Origin: Papilionanthe hookeriana x Papilionanthe teres
Taxonomy: Eukaryota; Streptophyta; Magnoliopsida; Asparagales; Orchidaceae
Length of the DNA stretch: 64,000 bases
Assembly (NCBI GenBank): GCA_022702705.1
Contig: CM040434.1
Coordinates: forward strand, 57,771,974 to 57,835,973
Direction of reading: 5' to 3'
Part shown: piece by piece, positions 1 to 10,776 of the stretch
How positions within the stretch are numbered: the stretch's first letter is position 1
How the letters are laid out: every line of letters begins with the position of its first letter
Notes under the pieces: model-generated
The model's database searches: none
Told to the model about the DNA's origin: nothing
What the model saw: the letters and a program-made list of their open reading frames with translations, nothing else
Translations under genes and position numbers: made by a program

Positions 1-110
1 AATTTTTTATCTTAATCGTAAGCATAAATATTTCAGGGATCAATAAGCTGTAGAGATTCTATGCATCATATTATATTTTTCCACTATGCATAATATTATA
101 TTTTTCCACC
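1..110. other. Unassigned left edge with a short tandem duplication
   Basis: No gene is visible. Bases 61-110 hold an imperfect tandem duplication of about 25 bp (atgcat..atattatatttttccac twice) overlapping the point where the minus-strand integrase loses homology. The duplication probably marks the junction that truncated the Athila element. Confidence 0.5.
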
Positions 111-334
111 AATCTCTGAATTAAATTATTCTTAAAATGGGATCCTCCATCAGTGATGACTACTCTAGGCATTCCATATCTTGTGAAAATATTTTTCATT
201 AAAAACCTCAAAACACTTCTAACATCACACCTAGGTAAAGTTATTGCCTCAATCCATTTCGATACATAATCAGCAACAATCAGTATATATATATTTCCAA
301 ATGAAGGCATAAATGGTCCTATAAAATCTAATCC
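71..334 (-). pseudogene. Integrase catalytic core fragment (Athila pol)
   Basis: The translation contains the retroviral integrase core wording VADYVSKWIEA, then YGMPRVVITDGG with the second catalytic Asp (ITDGG), as in the intact-looking core at 20553-21092. Homology stops shortly after HFKNN. The first catalytic Asp lies in or just before the segment near 310-334, where a stop codon interrupts the frame. The glutamate-bearing part and the C-terminal domain are missing, because the sequence to the left is unrelated. It would insert element cDNA into the host genome if intact; here it is a relic. Confidence 0.85.
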
Positions 335-1117
335 CTAAGCATAAAAAATTTCAACTTCCAAAGTAAAATTAAGAGGCATTTCATTTCTTCTATATATATT
401 GCCTATTCTCTTACATTGATCACAAGTTTTAACAAATCTATAAACATTTCTGAAAATAGTAGGCCAATAAAATTCAGATTGCAAAATCTTATGTGCAGGT
501 CTATCAATTCCAAAATTTTCTCCAAATTTAGAATCATGACATTCTTGAATAATTCTTTCAGTTTCTTCATAAGGCACACATCTCCTAATAGTAAGATCTT
601 TACATTTACTATACAGATAAGGATCTTCCCAAAAATAAAATTTAGTTTCATGCTTAAATTTTTTTCGCTGTTGCATTGTTAATTCAGGTGGTAAAATATT
701 ACTAACAATGTAGTTTACAATATCAGCATACCGCGGTAAATTTTCTTCAGTAATATTATATAATTGCTCATCAGGAAAAGTTTCTTTTATTTTCCTTTCA
801 AGTTCATCCAAATTAGGTTGTTCAAGTCTTGATAAATGATAGGCTATTTGATTATTGACCCCTTTTCTATTAATAATCTCAAAATCAAATTCTTGCATTA
901 AAAATATCCATCGAATTAGTCTTGGTTTAGCATTCTTCTTTTGCATTAAGTATTTAATAGCAGAATGATCAGTATACACTATATATTTAGCTCCAATTAA
1001 GTAAGATCTAAAATTTTCAAAGGCATAAACAATAGTTAAAAACTCTCTTTCTGTAGTGGTGTAATTAATTTCAGCATAAGTAAATGTCTTACTAGTGTAG
1101 TATCTAATTTTCGACAT
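335..1117 (-). pseudogene. RNase H and integrase zinc domain (Athila pol)
   Basis: About 260 codons remain open. The first third is gypsy RNase H wording (YTTTEREFLTIVYAFENFR, TDHSAIKYLM, RWIFLMQEFDFEI). A linker follows, then the integrase zinc domain: CHDSKFGENFGIDRPAHKIL and TCDQCKR give the second His-type position and the CxxC pair. In the other Athila copy the equivalent stretch reads GGHFG; here it reads GENFG, so one zinc-binding His is replaced. RNase H removes the RNA template during reverse transcription; the zinc domain supports integrase assembly. The frame is lost on both sides. Confidence 0.88.
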
Positions 1118-1129
1118 TTTGGCGTGCCT

Positions 1130-2282
1130 TTACCCTAAAACCACTCCAATAGCATAATCGCTAGTATCACACATTAATTCAAATGGTTTCTCCCAATCAG
1201 GTGAAATTATTATAGAGGCAGTGATTAATTTTTTGTTTAATAAATTGAAAGCTTTTAAGCATTCACCGTTAAAATCAAACTTCCTATCCTTTTTCAAAAG
1301 TTGGCATAGAGGCTTAGTAATTTTCAAAAAGTGTTTAATATATCGCCTGTAGAATCCTACATGTCCCAAAAAGCTTCTTACCCCTCTCACAGTTGTTAGA
1401 GGTGGTAATTTTTCAATAATTTGAATCTTCGCAAGATCTACTTCCATGCCATATTCAGATATTATGCCTAGGCACAATTCCTCCTACAACCATAAATTGA
1501 CATTTTTCCAGTTTAGGACTAAATTTGCTATTTTACATACCTCTAAAACTTTTTCCAAGTTGCATAAGCATGCATCAAATGAATCTCTAAATACTGAAAA
1601 ATCATCCATAAACACTTCTATTCCATCATCTATTAATTTGCTAAATATGAACATCATACATCTTTGAAATGTTGCAGGCGCATTACATAATCCAAAAGAC
1701 ATTCTTCTAAAAGCAAAAGTTCCATAAGGGCTAGTAAATGTAGTCTTCCCTTGATCCTCACGAGAAATAGGTATTTCGTGATAACCAGTATATCCATCCA
1801 AAAATCAACAATACTTGTGTCTAACAAGTCTTTCTAGCATTTGGTCTAAAAAATGTAGAGTGAAGTGATCTTTTCTGATGGCAGCGTTTAATTTTCTATA
1901 ATCAACCAGCGACTTGTCTTGTCGGTATAATTTTATTTTTTTCAGTTACGTCAACATTCACTCCTCCTTTCTTAGGAACACAATGAATTGGGCTTACCCA
2001 AACACTATCAGAAATAGGATATATGATTCCAGCATCTAACCACTTTAAAATCTCTTTTTTAACCATTTCTTTAATTATCAGGTTCAGTCTCCTTTGTGGA
2101 CCAACTCTAGGTTTATGTTGTTCATTCAACAAAATTCTGTGCATAGAGATCAATAGACTGCTTCCTTTAATATCAGCTATGGACCAACCAAAAGCCTATT
2201 TTTATCTTTTTAAAGTGTCAAGTAATTTTTGTTCTGGATATTCATTTAAATCAAAAGATACAATGACTAGTAAGGTAGATGA
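1130..2282 (-). pseudogene. Reverse transcriptase (Athila pol), broken
   Basis: Three fragments make up the RT. Around 1902-2153 lies the N-terminal part (PQRRLN, VKKEILKWLDAGIIYPISDS, CVPKKGGV). Around 1484-1801 lie fingers and palm with TTFTSPYGTFAFRRM, FGLCNAPATFQRCM and the catalytic FMDDF box near 1610. Around 1130-1477 lie the thumb/connection (PPLTTVRGVRSFLGHVGFYRRYI) and the start of RNase H. In-frame stops and shifts separate the pieces. It copies element RNA into cDNA when intact. Assignment is firm because the motif order and spacing match the second Athila copy at 21923-23151. Confidence 0.9.
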
Positions 2283-3190
2283 TTATCCTAAAAACATATA
2301 CTTCAAATGATTAGGGAGAATTTTTAGCTCAAGTTCAGGGGGTTTAATGATAGATGGAGTTAAACTTTTATCTCCATTTACCATAGTATCCAATCTTTCA
2401 AATATTTTTTGAACAAGTTCTAACTTTTCGTTCTTCATATCATCCAAATCATCTTCACTTTCACTTTCATTTTCATCCTCACATTCCAAATTTTCTTCAA
2501 ATACTTCTTTAAATTGATCTTCTCTCAAATAATCGTAGATTTCCATTCAAAAGCACTCATCATCTTTTTCAGTTGAAGGGTATTTCATAGATTTCAGAAT
2601 ATTGAAAGTTACCTCTTGATCATTAACTCTCATATATAATTCTCCTTTTTGAACATGGATCATAGCTCTCCCAGTTGCAAGGAATGGTCTTCCCAAAATA
2701 ATTAGAAGTTTTTTAATTTCCTTCATCTCTAATACAATAAAGTCCACAGAAAAGATAAATTTATCCACCTTCACTAATACATCTTTCACAACTCCTTTAG
2801 GATAAGTGATAGAACGATCAGCCAGCTGAAAATTCATAGATGTAGGTGAAATTTATCATATTTCCAATCTTTTGAAAGTTGATAAAGGCATAAGATTAAC
2901 ACTAGCTCCAAGATCACATAAAGCTCTTCCAAAAAATCTCTCACTGATAGCACACGAAATAGTGAAACTACCTGGGTCTTTAAGTTTTTCAGGAAGCTTC
3001 TTCTGAATAATTGCACTACACTCATCGCTAAGTGCAACAGTCTCGTGGTCTTTCAACTTTCTTTCCTTTTAAGAATATCCTTCATAAACTTTGCATAATC
3101 AGGAATTTGCTCTAATGCTTCAATAAAGGGAATATTAATCGTTAATTTCTTAAGAATTTCCAAAAACTTTGTAAATCTATTATCCCTGTT
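2283..3190 (-). pseudogene. Aspartic protease and acidic linker (Athila)
   Basis: The protease shows ALCDLGASVNLMPLS near 2880-2910, the retropepsin active-site loop in the DLGA form also found in the copy at 23197-24225, and IILGRPFLATGRAMIHVQKGEL near 2650-2700. A frameshift near 2840-2860 divides it. After it, 2283-2546 is a very acidic linker (ENLECEDENESESEDDLDD) ending in ELKILPNHLKYMFLG, which leads into RT. The protease would cleave the Gag-Pol polyprotein. The upstream part, 3057-3190, matches gag-protease junction sequence in the other copy. Confidence 0.85.
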
Positions 3191-4742
3191 CTATTTCTTT
3201 AGTCTTTTAGGAAAAGGAGGAGGTGGTTTTTCAATAGTTATCTTCATTGGTTCAATCAGACATTCGTCTGGATATATCCTATTAGAACATTTCTCATTGT
3301 TCACTTCCACTTTTTCAATTTTTACTTCTGTTTGAACTCTTGGTTCCAATTCTTTTACACTCCTTAATTGAATATCATTAATTATCTCCTTATTTTGATC
3401 TTTTTTGTTGATCTTAACATTGCTAGGAAGATTTCCATAAGGACTGTTATTAAGCGTAGTAAAGATACGTCCCAATTGATTCTCAATGTTCTTCATTGTA
3501 ACATTTTGAGCTTGAGTTTCATTACCCATATTCAGAATAATTTCTTCAGTAGATAACTTTTTTTCCTTGAATTGTGGGTTACTATTAAAACCAGTAGGAT
3601 AAGAAGGTCTATAATTAGTATTTCCTTGGTTGTTCGGATTTCCAACTGGATTCATAGAATTATTTCCCCATTGCGGGTTAACAACAACATTGGTATTATT
3701 CTAGTTGAAGTTTGAGTGATTCCTCGAACTAGGAGTATAATAATTCGAACAAGGATTATTGACATTATTATTTATGGCATTCAAGGTTTCATAAGGTGTT
3801 TGAGAGTGTATCATCTGTTCTGATGAATTTTCCTCTAACACTGGGGGTGTTGGAGAATAATTCATTCCATATTGATCCATTTTCTTAAAAAGTGCAGCAA
3901 TTTGAGAGAATGTCATAGTTATCGCATCAAAATCATGAATATTAGCTACTCTCCTAGGATTTACCCACTCAGAGGGCCATTGAAAATTATTAGTAGCCAT
4001 CTCTTCAATTAATAAAAATGCTTCATCAAAAGATTTAGACATTAATGATCCACCAGCAGCAGAATCGATAATCGATCTCAAAGATCCCACTAATCCATTA
4101 TAAAATGTTTGAATTATTAACCAGTCTGGTAAAGCATGATGTGGACACTTTCTCAGAAGATCTTTGAATCTTTCCCAAGCTTCATATATGGATTCTTCAT
4201 CAAACTGACTAAAATATGTGATATCATTCCTCAGCTTAGCAGTTTTTGAAGGAGGGAAATATTTTGACAGAAACTTTTGTGAATGTTCTCTCTAAATTCT
4301 GATAGATCTAGGTGCTAACGAATTTAACCACACCTTAGCCTTATCCCTTAATGAAAAAGGAAAAGTCTAAGCCTAACAACATCGTTTGACACTTCATCGT
4401 ATTTAAAGGTAGCACACAGTTTTGAAAACTAGCGAGATGTAAGTTAGGATCTTCATTAGGTGTTCCTCCAAATTGATTATTCTGTACCATTTGGATAATA
4501 TCAGGTTTAAGCTCAAATGACTTAGCAGCAAAATTAGGGTTTTGGATAGTTAAGTGAATTTCATCTGCTATTGGATTAGCATAATCTCTTAAAGGACTTG
4601 GTATATTTTCATTTCGATTGTTTAAGTTGTTCGCCATTTTGTGAGGATTTTTAGAATGTTTTTTTTGTATTTGAATTTTTCTAATAGTACATTCTAATTC
4701 AGAATCGTAAGGCACTAAACCTATAGATCCGATACTACCCAT
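3191..4742 (-). pseudogene. Gag (Athila), interrupted
   Basis: The start MGSIGSIGLVPYDSELE at 4742 lies about 110 bases downstream of the PBS, and the related copy begins similarly at 25450. The retrotransposon gag domain follows, with QMVQNNQFGGTPNEDPNLHLASF near 4440-4500. After frame breaks the reading resumes at 4090 with SIIDSAAGGSLMSKSFDEAFLLIEEMATNNFQWPSE, which matches the second copy. The C-terminal part, 3191-3655, is Asn/Gln-rich and then charged, ending in a poly-proline run (EKPPPPFPKRLKK). Gag forms the intracellular particle that packages element RNA. At least three frame breaks are present. Confidence 0.85.
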
Positions 4743-4849
4743 ACAAACACAATAACCACTCTAGCAATAAATAAACACACACAATTATGTCTTGTAATTC
4801 AAATATAAGATTTCAAATATTATAAAATTAATTTTTAGCAATTACCTTT

Positions 4850-4869
4850 CCTCACCGACAACGGCGCCA
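4850..4869 (-). other. Primer binding site, tRNA-Asp type
   Basis: On the minus strand this reads TGGCGCCGTTGTCGGTGAGG, complementary to the 3' end of a plant tRNA-Asp with few mismatches. Six bases (AGTTTT) separate it from the presumed LTR end. Minus-strand DNA synthesis of this Athila element would start here. Confidence 0.85.
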
Positions 4870-4875
4870 AAAACT

Positions 4876-5545
4876 TGGTGTGACTTTTTAAATTTGCCAA
4901 AATTTATGAACTCGGATTTATATATATATAGTTTTCTACTGAGTCACACAATTAAACGCAAGTATACGTATCGCTCAAGTAATACATGGCTCTAGTGGAA
5001 TCCTGGATATCGATCCCACAGGGAGGCAATTAATTTTATGGTGTAGCATAGAAATCACTTCTCAAATCACAGCATAATTGCAAGTAATTACAATTCTTAA
5101 AATTGAGACAAACAGTTATAATTACTAATTCTACCAAAGAAAGTTCTAACCTTCTAGCAAGTTAAACTAACACAAGACTAAATTTATAACAATGTTCAAT
5201 TGTAAGAAAGAATTCTCCTCCTCTCGAATTATAATATGATGATTTTAGTGACATAGATCAGTGATGCAAATGTATTGTGCTAAAGAGGAGCATTCATATT
5301 CTTTACCTTTTTCCAAGCGCATAAAGAACATTGACTAATCCTAAGTTTAGTCCCCAAATCCGTGCTTAGGCTGGGAGGATACTGTCTCTCACTCCAGAGC
5401 TCCCACTTCCCTTCCCCTGAAGGCTAACTCTCGCTTTGGTTTCCAAACCCTAGGACCAATTTTAGGATTTCAGGTTGTCACTCTGAATCTCCAATTCTAT
5501 GCCCATCAAAGTATATTTACCTATATATTTGCACTCAACCCCCAT
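4876..5545 (-). repeat. Partial 5' LTR (Athila), 3' portion
   Basis: Starts on the plus strand with TGGTGTGAC next to the PBS, so the minus-strand LTR ends in CACACCA. It contains the block 'cgcaagtatacgtatcg...gatcccacaggga' (4958-5025), also present in the LTRs at 8060-8140, 25785-25855, 6600-6670 and 62960-63060. By comparison with the 1.6-kb solo LTR at 61529-63134, only the last ~670 bp (R/U5 side) remain. Confidence 0.7.
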
Positions 5546-6721
5546 GAAAGTGCAATATCATCAAAAATAGTTATAAAAATGTGCTTAAAAACACTATATA
5601 TTTTAGGTATATCAGAGCCCCAAGTGGGGCGACAAGGTGAGAGAGAAAGAGATAGTGTGAGAATTTCTTCTTTTCTTTTCACTTCGTTCTTGGAGAGGAT
5701 TGGAAGGAGATTTCTTTTGCTATACAAGGAGAGTTGGATTTCCATCAAATATAAGTATTTTCATTGTATTTTGATTTAAATTTGGTACTTTGTTTATATA
5801 GATTCAAAGTGTTGTTCAATGAAAAGTAGTTGTTGTTTATCCATTTGTAGTGAGTAGTTTTCTTTACTATTCCCTCTTACAATGAATTAGTATGAATGTG
5901 TAGGATATAGAATTGAGTAGAGTGAGGATATATTGTGATGACTTTACTTTGTTCTTCATTTACATGTAAACTTGATCAACTTGCATGTTAAAATCTGTTG
6001 TGAGAACATGTAAGAATTAATGTGGTATTGCCTTAGTCAACTATTGGTAAGAATCACTTGAGATTATATGGGTGAGAATGTAGTTCATATAATTGAGTGC
6101 AAATAAATAAGGATATATGCATGTTTAAGAGGGGTAGAATTAGAGGACTTTAGAGTGACAGACTAAAGCCCCTAATTTGGTTTGATGTGAAAAGTTTTGT
6201 TATGAGATGTTAGCCCCCAGATGGAGGGAGAAAATGGAACTCTAGAGTGAGAGCTAGTATCTTCCCTGCCTAATCCATCTACAAGATTTCAAATCATCAA
6301 ATTATCCTATGTTCTTTATCGAACCAATTAAGGGTAAAGAATATAATTGCTCCTTTTTGTCACAATCTCTATCGCTACTTGTTTTAGTTTTACATATGTA
6401 ACTAATTTCATTGCATGAGGAAGAGTACTATTAATATATTAAACCTCACTTTCTAATTTTCTTTAAGTATTTTAGTTTAGGAGTAGAAGTAGTATTGTAG
6501 TATACAATCAAAACCAAACTTTTATTGACCTTCCAAGCTAAGGAGTGTTTTTGTAGACTAGAACTTCTCTTGAAAGTCGTTGTGATTAACTGTGATCTCC
6601 GTGGGATCGATATTCGGGGCTTAATCAGAAAGCTCTATATTACTCGATAATGATATGTATACTTGCATAAAATCCTTACTATTTAAAGACATAATTGAAA
6701 TTTTACTTTGCTATGGAGTCA
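5546..6721 (+). repeat. Athila-like LTR in opposite (plus) orientation
   Basis: Bases 6100-6700 read like the reverse complement of 4950-5540: 'gagtgcaaataaataagg', the 'gtgacag..aaagcccc' block, 'ctccgtgggatcgat' and 'gtatacttgcat'. The end GGAGTCA at 6721 is followed by TGTTTT and then TGGTACCTTTGTAAAGG at 6728-6746, a decayed tRNA-Asp PBS at the usual spacing. The left boundary is uncertain. No coding sequence follows; satellite starts within 60 bp. Confidence 0.6.
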
Positions 6722-6727
6722 TGTTTT

Positions 6728-6746
6728 TGGTACCTTTGTAAAGGAA
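6728..6746 (+). other. Decayed PBS-like site, tRNA-Asp type
   Basis: TGGTACCTTTGTAAAGGAA aligns with TGGCGCCGTTGCCGGGGAA in about two thirds of its bases and lies exactly six bases after the LTR end, as in the two better preserved Athila copies. Confidence 0.5.
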
Positions 6747-6783
6747 GAAATTTAAACAAGAAAATTAAAGGATTAAACTCACG

Positions 6784-7882
6784 TATATTGTAATCGGGGA
6801 TCACCTCACCCTAATTAGGTCTAATAAATCCAATTAAACTTTACCAAAATTTAGTTTAATTAATCCTAAACCCTAATTAGACCTAACCCAAATTAGTTCT
6901 AATTAATCAATTAATCATTAATTAAATTAGGTTTAATTAATCCATAACCTAAATAAACTAACTTTAATTAGGTCTATTTAACCAATTAAACCTTACCTAA
7001 ATTAGGTTTGATTAATCATAAACATAAATTAGACCTAACCCTAATTAGGTCTAATTAATCCAATTAAACCTTACCTAAATTATGTTTAACTAATCCTAAA
7101 CCTTAATTAGACCTAACCCAAATTAATTCTAATTAATCAATTAATCATTAATTAAATTAGGTTTAATTAATTCCTAACCTTAATTAGACCTAACCCGAAT
7201 TAGGTCTATTTAAGCAATTAAACCTTATCTAAATTAGGTTTGATTAATCTTAAACTTAAATTAAGTCTAACCCTAATTAGGCTTACTTAACCTTTAAGCC
7301 TTACTTATATTATCCTTAAATAACCTTATATCCTAATTAAGTCTAACCCTAATTAGACTTAATTAACCTTTAAAGCCTTACTTACATTAGGCATAAACAA
7401 TCTTAAACTTAAATTGAGTCTAACACTAATTAAATTAATTAAGTCTTAAGCCTTACCTACATTAGACTTACGTAACCTTAAACCCTAATTAAGTCTAACC
7501 CTAATTAGACTTAATGAACTCTTAAGCCTTACTTACATTATGCTTAAGTAACCTTAAATGCTAATTAGGTCTAACACTAATAAGACTTAACTAACTCATA
7601 ACCCTTACTTAACTTAGGCTTAAGTAATCCTAAACCCTAATTAAGTCTATCATTAATTAGATTAAAATCAAAACTTCTAACTTAGGTTTAGCCGAACTTA
7701 AACCCAAGTTAAACCAAACTTAAGTTCAACCTTTATTGAACTTAAGTCAAAACTTCTAACTTAGGTTCAACCTAACTTGAACCCAATTTAACCCAAACTT
7801 AAGTTCAACCAATGTTAAACATAAGTGAAAACTTCTAACTTAGGTTCAACCTAACTTGAACCCAAGTTAACCCAAATATAAG
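6784..7882. repeat. AT-rich satellite array, ~77-79 bp units in ~231 bp higher order
   Basis: The phrase cctaattaggt recurs at 6810, 7040 and 7272, about 231 bp apart. Within each period, three degenerate ~77 bp subunits carry 'aattaaacctta..taaattaggtttaattaatc'. From about 7680 the units change to the 79-bp variant found at 27424 onward ('cttctaacttaggttcaacctaacttgaacccaagttaaccc'). No coding capacity. The array ends in phase at the Athila insertion at 7883. Confidence 0.85.
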
Positions 7883-8815
7883 TGACCCGATATAAATATA
7901 TGCGTACTAAAATTCTCTTCCCTGGCAACGGTGCCAAAACTTGACCTGATGTCCTCTGAAGATCAACGTACTGATTAATGCTTTCAAAAATAAATGTTAT
8001 AAATAATAATAGCGACTAGTGTATATAAATATAGTTTTATAGAAAATACTTTACACACTAGGGGTTCTACGCAAGTATACGTATCGTTTCAAGTAATATA
8101 GGGCTTTGAAACAAAGACCCCAGTATCGATCCCACGAGGAGAGAGTTATAGATTTATAAATATTTTTATTTTAAAGTATTTCTTTTATAATCTTTAATTT
8201 ACTAGATGCAATAATAAAGCAGGAATAAAATAATTAATGTAAATAGCAATAAGAAAGCAACTTTCTCCCTTTCAATTAATCCAAGATTTTCTAAGATAAT
8301 GATAATATTCATGGAGAATATAAATTTATGGTATTGTGCCAAATAGAAGCATTCATATTCTTTACCTTTAATCCAGGTGCAAAGAACATTGGCTAGCCTA
8401 TAAATCATGTCTGGATGTATTGTTAGTAGAATGGGTTAATCTAGGCTCACACTACTAGATGTCCAAGGGTGGCTATGGTCGGCCTTACTAGTGACCCTTT
8501 CCTTTTCTATAAACCAAATCACAAGAATTTAGTCTGTCACTCTAAAAACTTATCAATTCTACGCCCATTATATAATATCTTCCTATTTATTTGCACTTCA
8601 CCTTGAATAACCCACACAAGGCCTTCGACTACCTAAGGATTCATGTGATATCTACAAGTTAAGAATTCATCTCCTTCTAGGTCTCAAAACTCTTCAACAG
8701 ATTTTAACAATTTAAATGGCCAATTTAAATAGTAAATTAAGAACCGCTATTAATATCATCACAATGTTTTGAAAATATATGATTTTTAATTCTCCGACGA
8801 ATTTTGTATTATCAC
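7883..8815 (-). repeat. 3' LTR of the composite Athila, R/U5 part
   Basis: Nearly identical in direct orientation to 25597-26527, including 'ctacgcaagtatacgtatcgtttc' and 'ccccagtatcgatcccacgagg'. Homology stops after 'gacgaattttgtattatc'. On the minus strand the LTR ends CGGGTCA. If the purine tract at 9493-9505 is the polypurine tract, the LTR runs to 9492 (TGAAAATAC start, 1,610 bp) with a U3 that differs from the 5' LTR. Confidence 0.75.
7918..7936 (-). other. Fossil PBS inside the LTR end
   Basis: On the minus strand TGGCACCGTTGCCAGGGAA is a good match to a tRNA-Asp-type PBS. It lies inside the LTR, 36 bp from its 3' end, and is followed on the LTR side by a second copy of the LTR-end wording 'cttgacc..ga'. 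The other LTR has it at 25632-25650. Confidence 0.7.
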
Positions 8816-10069
8816 ATATGAGTTTTGTAAATTAAGAATCATATATTTTCAAATCATCATTTAAAACTCTTCACATTAAGATGACATAAATTATTCACAA
8901 GAAAAAGATCTTCATGAAATTCTTTTCTAATAAAAATACATGCATAGAAATTAAGTAATAAATGTAATCAGTTTTCTTTTTATAAGTTAATTCAAGTGAA
9001 GCCAATTTTTGATTAGGCATTTCCTCAGGCTTCTCCTCTCTTTTTTTTTCTTTTTTTTTTTTTAGAAGAGAGGATTACTGTATCTGGATAGCATGTTAAT
9101 GGTTTTAAACTTCACTATCCTTAGCTTATATTTTCAAACTTATACATTTTCACTTAATTATTATAACATAAATAGATTTCAAAAAGAATTTCAATCTATT
9201 CTTTTTCGAGTTATAATTTTTTGATTTCTTAATACTTCTAAAATTTAATTATCTCTACTATGAATAGAAAAATTTCTTAGTCTTATTCTTCTTTAAGTTG
9301 AATAATTCTATTCTTAAAATCAATCAAAGTAATTAAAATTTTTGGTTAAGTCCACTAAATTATTTATAATTTCAAAAATATAAGTGATCTTAAATAGATT
9401 CTTTATTCCTCATGTTATGTTAAAAAAATTTTATTTTAAGAAAATATTAGTTCTTTAAGGACAAATAAAATTTAAATTTGAATGTATTTTCAATTTCCCC
9501 CAAACTTAAGTTTTGGTCTATCATAAAAAATTTTTTTTTTAAAGTATGAGAGAAAGAAAAACATAATTTTAAAAAGGAATTTTTATAAGTATGTAAAAAA
9601 AAACATTCTAGAAAGAAAAATTTACTTCTACACATGCTTTTATGAATAATACTGAAATAATGAAGTAGGTATAAAAGTAAGCAGGCTCATTAGTAATTAA
9701 ATTAAATGACTATACTACTTATAATAACGAAATAGAACAACAATACCGACTACTAAACAGTAAGGTCGAAACGAAAATAAACATAAATTTATCCAAATTT
9801 CAATCTTAAACACAATACATTAAAAATACTCTAACAACAGTCTTAACACCCAACAATTCACACAAAGTAAATAAACAAATCTAAACTAGCAAACAACAAA
9901 CAACAATTAATACTAGCAAACAAACTAAACTAACAACAGACTTAGCACAATTCAGAGGTAAATCAGGCCACTAATCACTGTCTCTAGCCTCAGCATCGTC
10001 ATCATCACCAAAAGAAAACTCAACATCCTTAGGATCAACATATGGTGAGAAACTATGAAAGGTAGGAAA
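8816..10069. other. Non-coding AT-rich stretch, with PPT-like site at 9493-9505
   Basis: No gene is seen. The right arm of an imperfect inverted repeat (8768-8793 against 8836-8861, 'gaaaatatatgatt') sits here. A T-tract lies at 9041-9063. On the minus strand 9493-9505 reads GTTTGGGGGAAAT, a candidate polypurine tract after the env-position ORF. A-rich sequence at 9760-9960 is the presumed 3' untranslated region. A weak acidic continuation of the env-position frame may extend to about 9970. Confidence 0.45.
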
Positions 10070-10726
10070 CTAAACATCATGCTCTCCCTTCAGGAATCTA
10101 ACGAGAGCTTCATCATACTCAGCATCGTAACTACTCTTCCTCTGGGTATACTCAGATAAATGATCACTTTTCTTATCAATAGAATCAACTCTACAGTGAG
10201 TTTGAAACAACTCATGTTGCTGCTCTAGAAACTGATCATGCATCGATTCCCAAAAACTAGATGGTGGATCAGCAGTAGAAGTAGAAGGTCTGGAAGTAGA
10301 AGGTATACCTGAAGTGTGTGCAGAAGTAGGAGTGGTCGATCTCTTCCCTCGAAGATGATCATAGATACTAACACTCTCCTGCCCAATTGGCTTGGTAGAC
10401 TTCAGCTTCTCCTCAGAAATATCAGCAGTGACTCCATTACTAACACATAAAGAATAGATCAAAGATGGGAATCCCAGTCCCATAGAAGTGCTGGATCTAG
10501 CAGTAGACTCCACAGAATCATAAATGATACTGCCGACATCTATCGGCTTTCTCTCCTGAATGTAGTAGTTTAAGATAGCTCAATCTCTGGTGACTTCACT
10601 CAGGTGGTTGGAAGGTAGAAGTCTAGCAAAATTAAAATAATTCCAAGCCTTTGAAACACCATTTAATTTGGAAGATTTGAAATTTACCTGTTTTTCATTT
10701 CAGATCTTCCAGGCTCTAGTGCCATT
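10070..10726 (-). pseudogene. Env-position ORF, C-terminal half ('putative plant transposon protein')
   Basis: Read leftward from the solo-LTR boundary, the translation gives SKLNGVSKAWNYFNFARLLP, SNHLSEVTRD, stop, ILNYYIQERKPIDVGSIIY and MGLGFPSLIYSLCVSNGV. This is the conserved second half of the plant-specific family annotated as putative plant transposon protein (often 'envelope-like' in legume Athila elements). The tail is Ser/Thr/Pro-rich, then a probable coiled coil (MHDQFLEQQHELFQTHCRVDSIDKKSDHL). It contains two in-frame stops, one at the KI*NEK site and one in VTRD*. The frame continues exactly from 18043-18453 if the solo LTR is removed. Function is unknown; I see no transmembrane helix. 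Confidence 0.75.
10722..10726. other. Target site duplication GCCAT, left copy
   Basis: GCCAT precedes the LTR end TGTCGGCAT at 10727 and recurs at 18043-18047 after GGTCAACA. A perfect 5-bp match is the expected Ty3/gypsy duplication. Confidence 0.85.
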
Positions 10727-10764
10727 GTCGGCATATTTTTAAGGTTGTGTGTTTTATTTTGAAA

Positions 10765-10776
10765 AGAGAGTCGCCT
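10765..10776 (-). other. Fossil tRNA-Arg-type PBS inside solo LTR end
   Basis: On the minus strand TAGGCGACTCTC follows '..cgccgaca atttttg', just as TGGCGACTCCGC follows '..accgtaca atttc' at 41083-41100. The LTR nevertheless ends 38 bp further on at another '..gccgaca', fixed by the GCCAT target duplication. Confidence 0.65.

Larger units (their letters stand above)
71..5545 (-). mobile_element. Truncated Athila-type Ty3/gypsy retrotransposon
   Basis: On the minus strand the order is partial 5' LTR (4876-5545), tRNA-Asp-type PBS (4850-4869), gag, protease, RT, RNase H and integrase, the canonical Ty3/gypsy order. Gag and protease wording is nearly the same as in the second Athila element at 20205-25450, so both belong to one lineage. 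The integrase stops in mid-core near base 110, and no env-position ORF or 3' LTR follows inside the window. The 5' LTR is cut at about 5545. In-frame stops and frameshifts occur in every domain, so the element is non-functional. Confidence 0.9.

Noticed and set aside
6784..7882. Telomere-like ccctaa phrases
   Set aside because: 'accctaatta' occurs as part of the longer satellite unit, not as tandem CCCTAAA.
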